From Amyelois transitella (taxonomy: Eukaryota > Arthropoda > Insecta > Lepidoptera > Pyralidae): a stretch of 64,000 nucleotides of DNA. The translations under genes and the position numbers were made by a program. The stretch lies in assembly GCF_032362555.1 (NCBI RefSeq), contig NC_083508.1:11685001-11749000 (forward strand), given 5' to 3'. Shown piece after piece: positions 32,377-44,200 of the stretch. The notes under the pieces were generated by a model that saw only the letters and a program-made list of their open reading frames with translations, was not told the DNA's origin and made no database searches. Position 1 is the first letter of the stretch. Each line of letters opens with the position of its first letter.

Positions 32377-35300
32377 ATGAAGAAATTTATTATTCTTAGT
32401 TTATTATCATGTCTTTCGTTTATTTCCGCTGTTCAAGAAACTTTGGTTTTAGTAGATAATCTTAATATAAGAGAAACACACTCTTTGTTTTTCAAATCTT
32501 TACATGGTAAGTGAATGTGTCGGCTATCAGCCGGTAGCAATTCCTTTTGTTTTTCGAAGGAATCAATTAAAACCATAACCTATGTTTTTACAGACCGTGG
32601 ATATGCTCTAACATTCAAATTAGCCGATGACTCCAGTATAGTCTTGTCTAAATATGGCGAATACTTGTATAAGAATCTGATCATCTTTTCGCCGTCAGTC
32701 GTTGAGTTCGGCGGTCAGTTAGATACAGAAGCGATCACCAAGTTTATAGACGATGGAGGTAACCTACTTATCGCTGGAAATGCCGCTGCTGGGGATATAT
32801 ACAGGGAGATTGCTTCAGAATGTGGCTTTGAGGTACCTACTTAAGTTTAATCAATACTACTCCACTACTTCTATATACCAACTCTTTCCCAGACGTATAT
32901 GCAAGAACTATATTTTTCCTCATGACATGCTTTTTAATTACACTTTTTTTTTAAATTATTTATGAATCTAAATTTAATAAGTTAATAAGTCTAGTTTGTT
33001 GTTTGTGTCAGACAAAATTGCTCTCATAACTCTCATCTCTCAGCTCTCATTTGGAACATCTGCAGATTATTTATGACTAAAAAAGAACATACATAAAGGT
33101 ATCATGCCACAATGTCTGCATACTTTTTCTATAACCAGTTGAAAAACCTACTGAAGAAACATTAATTAATTCAATAAGTTTGACAAGCTTTCATAAATTT
33201 TAATTAATTTTAACACGACTGCAATATATCCTATTTATCTCAGATGGACGAAGAGTCTGCAGCTGTAATAGACCACTTTAACTATGACGCATCAGACGAT
33301 GGTGAGCACACCAGGATCATCGCCAACCCCGCCAACCTGATCAATGCTCCCACCATAGTGGGGACTTCCAACACCCGCCCTCTGCTGTTTGAAGGCACTG
33401 GTCTCATTGTGGACAAGGACAACAGCTTGGTGTTGCCCATCTTGACCGCAGACAGCACAGCATACAGCTACAATCCTAAGAGTCAGGTAAGTAAGAAACC
33501 TAGAAGAGGCATTATCTGAGTTTCCATGCACCACAGCATCACATCCTTAGCACCTTATGATCAACACCAACTAATATAAATGCAAAACTAAGTTTGTTCC
33601 CTCTTCATACATTATCCACTGAACTAATCTACTTGAAATTTTGCATATATATAATAAGAAATCTGGACATAGAATAATTTCATACATGTAAAACCATAGT
33701 TTCCATGGCATTTGCGAAAATCCTGTATTCTTTTGCATGTAGTAAGCTAAATTCACATGGGCGAAGTTAATAACAGAATAACAGTTTCTAGTCCATCACA
33801 TATAAGAAGAATCTCAAGTTTATTAGCCTTTCCCTTAGTCGCCTTTCACAACATCCATGGGAAGGAAATGAAGTGGTCCTTTTTCAAAATGCAGGGAAGT
33901 GTAACTTAACCCTCAATCTACATTACACTTGACATTTCAATGCAAACAGGTAAAAGAGTACCCCCACGCCGTCGGGCGCAAGACTGTCCTGATAGCGGCC
34001 CTGCAAGCCAGGAACAACGCTCGCATTGTGTTCAGCGGCTCACTGTTCTTCTTCTCGGATGAGGCTTTCACTGCTACCGTCAACAGGGTTCATGTTAAGG
34101 TGGGTTGTAAATATTATTGCTGTATTACAAATTTTTTTATGAATAAAAATAAGATTTGATAAAACATAGTAGACTTAATCTTTTGGAAAACATGCAATGG
34201 TAGTTGTATGGTTAAGTTTAGTGGACACCAGATTTCAACAGCTGAAAATATATTCGGATATCGCTTTTTCGCTTTTATTTTGATGGGAAATGGATCAATG
34301 GTAGTATCAAGTGATAAAAACAGCTTCGCCTATGCCATGGTATAGGGCCAGGGACTTATTCTAATGCTTGCATTATGATATCAAGCATATGAAATATAGA
34401 AACTGACCAGTTATTTGAGCCACAAAAAGTTCCTCATTTTTCTCTCCACTTTCTCCAATCTATGATAAATACTGATTAATTGATAAAATAATTCCAGGGT
34501 GACCAAGCGAAGGCCGAGCCGGCTGGTAACAAGGCGTTGGCTCAGCACCTCAGCGCGTGGGTGTTCGGCGAGCGCGGCCGCCTGCGCGTGCGCAACGTGC
34601 AGCACATGCGACAGGACGACCAGAAGACATCAAACACTTACACCATTACCGACACTGTCGTGAGTGCCTCTTTTCATTTGTGGTCAGAATGTTCCAACAC
34701 TATGAAATATATATATACATATATAATATATATATATATATATATATAATCACGCCTATGTCCCTTGTGGGGTAGACAGAGCCAACAGTTCTGAGCGGAC
34801 TGATAGGCTATGAAAAATTTTGATCAAATTTTGAGGTCGTTAAGCGCATATTCTTCTTGACTTATTTGAGACTTTCTAAATAATTCAGTTAGTAAATAAG
34901 ACAAGAGAATATGCAAATAAAAATAATTTTGTGATCCCATGTGTATAGAACGCCTTTTTGAGTTACTTTATGTCATGTGCACCATTTCAATGGAGCCTCT
35001 CCTTATTTACACTTAAGAAGGCATATAACGAAAACAAAGGCATAAAAATTCCTAGAAGATTAAAATGAAAATCTATGCCACGTTTTATATTTTTCAGGTA
35101 TATAGAATTGAAATTGACGAGCTGCAACATGGTCAATGGAAGCCATTCGAGGCCACAGATGTCCAGTTGGAGTTTGTTCGCATAGATCCATTTGTTCGTA
35201 TCACCCTCAAGCCGAAACCCAATGGAGTGTACGAAGCAGTATTTAAAGTGCCCGATGTGTGGGGAGTGTACCAGTTTAAAGTGGACTATGACAGAATTGG

Positions 35301-36020
35301 ATATACAAGGCTTTATCATTCTACACAGGTATGGGTTTAAATGACTGCATTAAAAAAAATAATGTGATGTTTTTAGAGTACCATAAGCCAATGCCATGGA
35401 CAAGAAAATCTAAATGAATCAATTATTTTTTAAATAGCTTTTGCAATATACAAAAGCAAACAAAATGCCAACAAGCAGGAATAAAGATTTAAGAACCTGC
35501 CTCTTCAGAAGAGATTTAAGCTAATTTTCAGTTTTACCTTTTATCCATTCCATTCCCTAGTGTGGTTCCTGACACATACAACACATTTTACATGGGATGT
35601 CGTAAATAATATAGCACTCACCTGTGCCAGAACCATGTACAAATAGCCCTATTAACAGTCAAAGAGGTCTGGCAGGAGTCTTCAAATTTTTACATTGTAA
35701 CATACTATGGAAGTGGACCTTACTTACTTATGTCTTACCCACTCCTGGATCATTTGAGGAGGCAACCGGAAACAGGATTTTGGGGAAAAGAATGGCAAAA
35801 TTTTTATTAAAATATTATTTTTTCAATGTTTAAATAGTTTTAAATTCTTTCTCGTTTTCAGGTGTCCGTGCGTCCGTTGCAGCACACCCAGTATGAACGC
35901 TTCATCCCCAGTGCTTACCCGTACTACGTGAGCGCTTTCTCCATGATGATAGGCGTATTCCTCTTCTCCTTCGTGTTCTTGTATTACAAGGAGGACACTC
36001 CCAAGTCTAAGAGCGATTAA
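32377..36020 (+). CDS. DDOST: Oligosaccharyltransferase 48-kDa subunit (OST48/Wbp1)
   Basis: Non-catalytic subunit of the ER oligosaccharyltransferase that transfers the dolichol-linked glycan to Asn (family knowledge). Exons: 32377-32506, 32594-32832, 33244-33486, 33950-34099, 34498-34659, 35098-35328 and 35862-36020; 437 aa, the usual length. Signal peptide at residues 1-18 ([15 protein letters not shown]), then [16 protein letters not shown], the conserved Wbp1 start. Luminal GGNLLIAGN and [12 protein letters not shown] follow. One transmembrane helix near the end ([17 protein letters not shown]) precedes a short charged cytosolic tail [10 protein letters not shown]. Every junction has consensus GT-AG and matching phase. 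A polyA signal follows at 36094. It shares a promoter region with GIT. Confidence 0.97.
33775..33890 (-). repeat. SINE-like 5' half
   Basis: AGTCGCCTTTCACAACATCC, ATGGGAAGGAAATGAAGTGG. DDOST intron 3, about 60 bp before exon 4. Confidence 0.6.
34703..34812 (-). repeat. (TA)n microsatellite and SINE-like tail stub
   Basis: TA-rich run at 34703-34748 grading into TCACGCCTATGTCCCTTGTG and GGGTAGACAGAGCCAACAGT. DDOST intron 5; the microsatellite probably grew from the SINE tail. Confidence 0.65.
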
Positions 36021-36164
36021 ATTATTATATTTATACATTGTCACTAAGTTTCACAAAGTGTGAGTGCATGTAAGATTGTAGTGATTGTTTGATAATAAAT
36101 ATGTCGAAAATAATTGTTTTTTTTGTTTGTCTAACTCATAATAAGAAGAAAAACCTTTCTGCGG

Positions 36165-36285
36165 GGCAAATAGCACGGTACGCGTGATGCCGTTTAACGC
36201 GCGAAAAACTATCGCAGTCCCGTTTCACGTCATATAAAAGCGAAACAGCGATAGGCGTTCATGCTACGGGGGCTGGAGAGTAATG
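36165..36285. repeat. Hairpin-rich interspersed repeat
   Basis: Second copy of the 20235-20360 family. CTATCGC (36211) and GTTTC face GAAAC and GCGATAG (36248) around CACGTCATATAAAAGC. Confidence 0.45.
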
Positions 36286-37683
36286 TAAAAACTAGTCGCT
36301 TCATTGGCAAGGTTGTGTAATTTAAATGTTTTGTCTAGCTAGAAACGATTGTACTTGAAAGATCTGAACGCATCCATATTGGCATTTTCGATCTGACGTA
36401 TTGTTAGGTCATTTGTTGAACGCAACGGTTTTATATGGCAATGCCATGCATGTCATAGTTGGCTTTTGTACAATTTAATTTTGGTAAATATAAAAAAATA
36501 TACTCATTTTCCGTCACAAAACACAATAATATTCATTAAAAAATAGTTTAGTGTCATATTAAATGTTCATAATCGGTTTAAGTAAATAAATGACAAATAT
36601 TCAATGTGATTCGTGTAGGCAGTGAATTGGTGTCCCAATAAATCATCTAACACGTTAATTCTTAAAATTTTGTTAGCGCTTTTGTGTTGAATTAAATAGT
36701 GTTTAGTAGTATATTGTGGATAAGTTAATCGGCATACAATTTGTTGTGGAGTCTATGGCAGTGATGTGTTTACATCTGTAGCAGGCCTAGTGAGTATGAT
36801 GTCATTTAGTACTGCCCATAAAAAAGTGTGTTGGCTTTCTGCCCATCCTTTTACCCAGTTGTGAATTGAATACAGTTTCGCGAAAAGATCCACGCGGATT
36901 AAGCGCAATGACCCTATAGGTTATATCTGTCAATCCAGGTCAGTGTGATGACTTTGCCCTAAAGTGTCCCAGTGTGAACTGTCAACAAGACCATAGTTGG
37001 GTTTTGTTTATAAAAGTCTCTATTTCAAAAATATTACACACTTAACACAGTGAGTAATGAGTAATACAATGTTTTAATTACTTAAGTTGTACTGAAATTG
37101 TATAATTATAACATTTATGAAATAAGTAGTATCAAAAGTAGGTACAGCAAAAATTTTAATTGTTTTTGTCACTGTTAAGACATACCTTAATAATCTTTAA
37201 AAAGTTGGTGTATTAAGTCTCGCTGGTAAGCAATAACCCTTTGGGTTGTAAAGATAATGATAGGGTGCACTAATGTCTTGTCACATTAATACAGTACAGT
37301 CCTAGGATAATTAACTCAAGGCTGCATACCAAGTGACCTTCTTAGCATTTTAATTGTTTGTGGACTTGCTACTATTGTTCCCTGCCTCTTTCATTACCTT
37401 CATTGCGAGGAAATTACTATAATGCATCTTTGCATCTTGTAATGAACCTTCTGAGATAAGTGTATCCATGTTATTATAATTGAAACATTGAGATAAGAGC
37501 ATTAATCAATTTTCAATTAGAAATCAGTAATTAAATATTCTGTTAGCACATCACAAAGTTTATAATCTGTTTATGAAATGTTTATGCAACAGAATTATTT
37601 CCTACCATTTATACTTCCATAAGAGTAGTTTTATAAACAGAAAATTTATTCATATAATTATACAAGTTAATATATTTCTCATT

Positions 37684-38036
37684 GAAATAGTGGCAGGTTG
37701 CTAGCCCATCACCAAAAGAAATATCCCAAGCTTTTAAGCTTGTCCCTTAGTCACCTTTTACGACATCCATATATACATACATACATACATATGGTCACGT
37801 CTATATCCCTTGCGAGGTAGACAGAGCCAACAGTCTTAAAAAGACTGAATGGCCACGTGCAGCTATTTGGCTTAATGATATAATTGAGATTCAAATAGTG
37901 ACAGGTTGCTAGCCCATCGCCTAAAAAAGAATCCAAAGTTTGTAAGCCTATCCCTTAGTCGCCTTTTACGACATCCATGGGAAAGAGATGGAGTGGTCCT
38001 ATTCTTTTTTGTATTGGTGCCGAGAACCACATTATA
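37684..38036 (-). repeat. Two SINE-like copies, one inserted next to or into the other
   Basis: 37684-37771 is the 5' half of one copy (GGCAGGTTGCTAGCCCATCA ... TTACGACATCCAT). 37772-38036 is a full copy, from its tail (ATACATACATACATATGG) to the head GTGCCGAGAACCACA. The break in the first copy falls exactly at the tail of the second. Confidence 0.8.
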
Positions 38037-38227
38037 TATAAAAATAATATAAGATAATATTGTAATTTTAATCAATTTGAATGCAATAATTAATCAATTA
38101 ATAATTATTATTGTTAGATTTTTTAAGTTTAATTATTAAATTAATAATAATATCACAATGGTTCAAAAATTAACCTGAATAAAACTTAAAAAAAATTATT
38201 TGCAGGTTATACTACAATTGAAGGAAG

Positions 38228-41200
38228 ATGGATCCGTCGCGGCGGCAACGCACACAGACCAAGGCCACTGCGGAGGAGCAGGCTCTAGACCAGATAGCCA
38301 AAGAGGTAAGCTTTTTATTCTATAGTTCCTGTGTGAAATATGTAACATACATCTTACCTCAAAGACGATACTTTTAAAATTTTATATTCACACCATACCT
38401 TTAAATGTAAAAACTGATATTATGCTGCTATGTTGAAAGAAGACAGGGCAACCTTTAAACATTGTCTCTGCAACGCAGCTACAATCATGCAAAATAATTT
38501 ATTTATTTATATAAACTTCATTGCACAAAATACAAATGTATAGCACTTTTTTCTAGAAGCATTATCTACCAGTCAACCATTGGGTCTGACAGAGATTATG
38601 AATATTTTAGATTTATTGAAAATATATTGAATTTTAAGAAACAGTGTGATAGGGGAATGTTGTGATGTGAAAGCATATAAAGTAACAGGAGTAGAAAAGA
38701 GTATGTTAAGCAATGGTCATGTGGAGAGTGTGGATGAAAAGGTCGGATTGGGAAGGCCTAGATAAACATACCTTGATCAAAATAAGGACATCCTGACAAA
38801 AGATCAGGTTAAGAGTAACCAAAACTGCATAAATTGCATGAAGTGAGTTAAGAATGTGAATGAAGCGGAAGAAGTATGCAGAAATCGTGGCAAGTGGAAA
38901 GATGTAGTGTCTTACCTTCGCTTACCCCTCCAGGAAAACGGCGTGATTTTATGTATGATTTTATAAGTAGTGGAAAATATGTGAAACAAAATGACTGATG
39001 ACTTAAAATTATTTTTCTGATAATTTTTCATGTTTTCAAAACGATTTGACCTAGGGCTTGAATATCGGATCATTTTTCAATTCCGGAATTGAGTTCTGAT
39101 ATTAAGCAATCCAGTTCCGGAATTCCGGAATTCCGGAATTTGAAGCTTCCTTCTAAAATGGCATACAACTATATTATAATGAAACTAAGGGCTATTGTTA
39201 TAAGTAGAAATAAAAAACCATTAAAAGAGCTATTTACTTTAATAAAATTACTAATTAAATAAAAATTACCCACAGCTCAGATAGACTTCTGTTGGTAATG
39301 AAATTTTAAAAAAGTTAGTGCATCTAAACTGTTGTCTTTCAACGAACTTCTCACACGGCTACAAACGTTTGAAACTGCTGAAAACGCGCGTTCAGCCTCC
39401 ACACTGGTAGGTGGAATTGTTTTTAAATATTCGAAACATTTAGTCAGATATTGACCTCTTCCGCCGCCGTTTTCAAATACCGCCATTTCAACTCTTAGCA
39501 AACTTTCCAGATCAATATTTGTTGTTTTCTTTTTACTTTTCATAGTAACTCTTCGTCTCTGAATAGTTTCTTGTAATTTTTGTTTCATACTCATTCCTTG
39601 TGCTTCTTCATTCACGTTTTCTTCAGCAGACTTCTCACAGTTTTCTTCTTCCGGGCTTAGTGAATCGTCCAACCTTTTAATTATTTTCACAATTTCTTCT
39701 AACATTTCGTTGCTTGTCGGTTTAGAAAATGTCTCACGGTCAAAGTTGTCTTCGTGATAATCTTCTGAATCGTAAAGATACACCAAAACAGATGCTATAG
39801 GGAGACGTCTTTCCTTAATGCGGTTCCTAAGGCTTTGTGCCAGATTTTTGCTAATGTTACCGTTTTGGTTACTATCTAAAGACTTTAACATGAATTTAAG
39901 AGCTGTATCGGCCGTCATCAAATCAGCGTCTCTCTGACAAAGCGACTCTACAGTTATCTTAACGACATGAAGACTTTCGTGTAAAGCTTTAAGTACTGCT
40001 ACTGCTTCTTCATTGACAGGCACTACTATGTCTAAGTCTAGAAATCCTTTGGTGATAGCAGACCTGAGCTTTAAAAACCTTTCAATCATATCGCTTAAAC
40101 TTGACCATCTAGTTTTACAATCAAGAATGAGGTTCAGTTCTTTTCCATATTCTGCTACTACGTATTTTTGTATGGCTTCATTTTTTAAGCTTGATTTTCG
40201 TACTGACCTGACCAGCTTTCTAATCTTTTCAATAACATTTTCAAAGTTTAATTGTCTTTTTTCCATTTCTTGCTGTACAGAGGCCCCTTCAATCTCAAAA
40301 CCTCCAATTTCTTCGTCATCTTCATCGTCATTATCTTCTAATATCTGATCTTCATTTTCTACATATTCAGAAGCAGATATATCAACAATATCAGTTATAT
40401 CCATGGCCACAAAATCCTCCTGTCTCGTTTCAGTATCACCTCTTTCATTATATTCACTGTTTTCTTTTTTATATAAGACATCAATCACTCCTAACTGTAA
40501 GCCATGAGCCAGACAAATTTGATGGTAGCCCTTGTAATATCGCCCCATTTTAACCATAACTGCAGCCCCATCAGATGTTAAGCAAACAACGTCTTTGTCC
40601 AAATCAACAGCAAATTCTTTAAGATGTTGTTTCAAGTAATGGTATGCTGTTATTGCAGGCATACTGCCTACAATTCTCACAAGGCCGAGATTTTTGAAGT
40701 TATCCTTAAATTTATCGGAGTGTAAATTAACATTCATGTAACGTCTATTGCGGATTGATGTATACTCATCAAGCGATACAGAATATCGTCTTGTTTTATC
40801 TTGTGAAATTTGCTGTCGGAGTTGTTTTTTTAAGAATTTGTGCTGATTAAGTACAATGTCTCTTATAGCGCTACCAGACGCCGGCAAATTATATCCACAT
40901 TTGTGGAAAAGATCTCGAAGGTCTTCAGATGTGCAAAATTTACTGAAAGGAATGCCATCAAGAGCGGCCATCCTTGACACTTTTACAGCCAGCTCTAGAG
41001 ATGTGTCAAAAAAGGCAGTGATCATTTTAAGCTTTTTTGCTGCTCTGGGCATGCTGTTGCTGGTGCTAGGAGTAACGGAAGTACTACATTGAGTTTCTGA
41101 TTGAGACAGCAAAAGGTTTTTTTTCTCTTTCAGATCAATAGCGTGGGTAGATTTCAAATGTACATGCAAACCTGTTGTCGCACCACCGTGGCATTTTAAA

Positions 41201-44200
41201 ATTTTAAAGCATAATTTGCATTTACCGGATTGCCCATCTTCCGCCCTAAGAAAATGGTTCCAAACTGATGTGTCCGCTTTCCTTTTATTAAATTCCAAAT
41301 ATTGTGCGGGTTTTGATAGTGACCTGAAAGTAAATAAATTTCTGACTAATACATACTTATAAGATTTCGTATCGATAGAGAAAGAAAAGCTTTGTTATAA
41401 ACAAATTGTGCCATTCTTTACATATCATGCGACTATATTCTGTAAAATTATACGCCGATTTAGAATATTAGTAGTATAAAAACCACCCTATTCGAATTCT
41501 CAAATGAAAACTCAATGGCGACTAAATAATATAACTTATGCCCGCTCTACGCGTTCGTCCGGCATCGCCATGAATCGATATACATTGCCTACTTTGTATG
41601 TAGTAAAAACACGGCTCATTTTAAAACGTAAGTAATGTAAGTACGTTAATTCGGCAAAAAGTTCGCCGAATGTGTTGAACGCGGATTAGGTCTACGTGCC
41701 GCGCGAGCGACTGAACAGCAGCGCGCGTGGCTCGAGGTACCTACGGCTCGGTTGCTTAGCAACGCTGTCATGTTCGCGCGTGCTGCGAAGGCGGCATGCC
41801 TAGCAACACGATAATATTTAGGTGCGGGTGCGGGCGTACGTTATATACGTGCAATACAATAATCAAACTGAGATCTATTAATGACCAGAAAATAAACCTG
41901 ATAATTGTGTTATTTTTTGCATGACTATTCTGATATACGTTTCAAAACCCAATTTTTTTTGTTATTTAGTAGTAATTCGCAACAAACTAAGCAATGGCCA
42001 ATGGCCATACATTGAGTAGTACGGAATAGCAAGTTTCAAAAGTTGCAAACAAATAATGCCCGTTTCCGTCACATTCACATTTCACCAATAAGCATATAAA
42101 TAAAACATTTTACATTGCATGCGCAAGCAAAATCAAGCAAAAACCCTGGATGCTATAAACACCACCAGTAACCACACACGTAGACTTACGGTTTCTTAGT
42201 CACTTCTTTTCTTACGACTTTGTTTTTGCCAAACATTAGGTTGTCTCTGCGTCCCGTATATATATTACATACATACGAAGTGAACCGTTGTCGACCAATG
42301 AAATAAAATCAATATTTTACTTAAAAGTGAACAAGTATTGAATGTAGTTAATTCTGTAAAATAAGAACTTGAAACTTACATTTTAAATGTATTTATTACA
42401 CGTTCGATCGTTCTCGTTCGCGTGTGATTCTTGTAACGATCCGTATTCAAATGGCGGCGATGCGGGCGGATCGGCCAAACCGAAGCGACAGTTGATCGGC
42501 CGGCGCCGGACGTGCCGCGCTACGCGGACGTGCCGCGACTCAAGCTGCGTTTTTATTTTATTTTTTTTCAATATCGAAATACCGGTTTTGCTCATCCAAT
42601 TCCGGTATTTACAAACGATACTGAAATATGTCGGAATTCCGGAATTTTGTTAAAACCGGAATTCCGGAGCTCAAGCCCTAATTTGACCTCAAAGTGGCTG
42701 TTCTATTCTATTAAGATTTGACCTCAAAATATTTAGATATTGTTTCTGCAGTGGTACCCAAGTCTAGTCAATTTAATGACTGATGTAACATAATACTATG
42801 CATAACCTAATTTAATACCTACCTACATAATCTACAAATGAAGCCTATTAATTTTACCTCCAGCAATTAGTCACTCTGTTTGGTTAGGTCATAATCAAGT
42901 GGGTTTAATTAGTGCACATTGAGGTAAACACACATATTAAATTGTATTATTTTTATTAAGTTTTATACCAGCAACATTCATGATTCAAATCAAAAGTTTT
43001 AATTATGTAAATTAATTTTTACATACTTATTTTGGTTAAGTAATTTAAATTAAATATTAATGTCAACATGAATGAAACTCACATAATTTCATTTACTTTC
43101 TTGGCAGCATTTACTTTGCTCACTTAAACTTTTAATGATTTATACGGCGAAATTGTGCATTGATGTCACCAATCACTTTATCTTCTGATAAGATTCTAAA
43201 GTGAAAATGCATGATAACTTTTTTATCATTTTATATTAGTTCCTTTTTTACAATAAAAAAATATTATTGTACATTCTATTAACATACATACATTTAGTCA
43301 AGTCTATATCCTTGACGGGGTAGACAGAGCCAAAAGTCTTGAAAAGCTTAATGATGGAATTGAGATTAAAATTAAAAAAGATTGATATTGCCCATCGCCT
43401 GCAAGATTAGAACTTTAATATCCAAAGTTTGAAGGGGTCCTTTGATCAAGTTTTTACCCTGATACAATATTTTTGGATATGTATATCTCTAATTTAGGAG
43501 TTTTTAACTACCTAACATTTTAGTACGGGTCTTAGTCACATTGTTTTGATTGGTCACTCTTCATGACTCATGACTTGCTTAGCTTCGATAACCTTCCAAA
43601 AGGGACCGGGTAAATCGGTCTTCCTTAATCGTTACTCACCTCAAAAGTAGCGGTTTTAGCGGTTACTGGCGCCTAAATACGCGCGCACGCACCTTTTAAA
43701 ACAAAATAAGTTAAGCTTGTAATAAATAAGTAATGTCTTTCACCGATATTCCAGTGTTACATTAATACACTTATATCACATCTTTACAGGGTAGATAGAG
43801 TCTCAATTCCACAATAGCTTAAGTTTTCTAACAAATTCTGAATACCTACTCATTATTTACCAAAACTTTTTTAAACCGCGCAATTTGCAGTTTTTGTGTA
43901 TGCTTTGATTTGAAAGCCTCGATTATTTTTATTAATGAATGAAAAAAATATACGAAAAGACTTCACAAGCATCACTCGACGCGTTCTTTCTACCATAGTT
44001 AGGATAGAACTATGTTAAACTACAAATATCACTGAGAATGTTATTAAAAAAGACTTTCACTAATTCTAAACACTAAAGAGTCTACTGTCGTCGAGTTCGC
44101 GCTAAGCGAATGCAATTTGAATGCAGTTTGTGGACCTGACGCACATGCGCGATGCGGTTACCTGCGCCGGTGACACGATGGAAATAGACTTCCGCATGCT

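Larger units (their letters stand above)
36021..38227. other. DDOST 3' flank and LRRFIP 5' region
   Basis: AATAAA polyA signal of DDOST at 36094-36099. A hairpin-rich repeat copy lies at 36165-36285 and SINE-like copies at 37684-38036. A possible 3' splice site TTATTTGCAG at 38205 just before the LRRFIP ATG suggests an untranslated first exon somewhere upstream. I see no coding frame. Confidence 0.5.

Noticed and set aside
40013-40348. 111-aa plus-strand Ser-rich ORF
   Set aside because: Antisense of the acidic part of the hAT transposase.
42383-42595. Minus-strand ORF at the hAT 5' end as the transposase start
   Set aside because: Its frame does not reach a donor that fits the main exon; the exon at 42236-42190 does.
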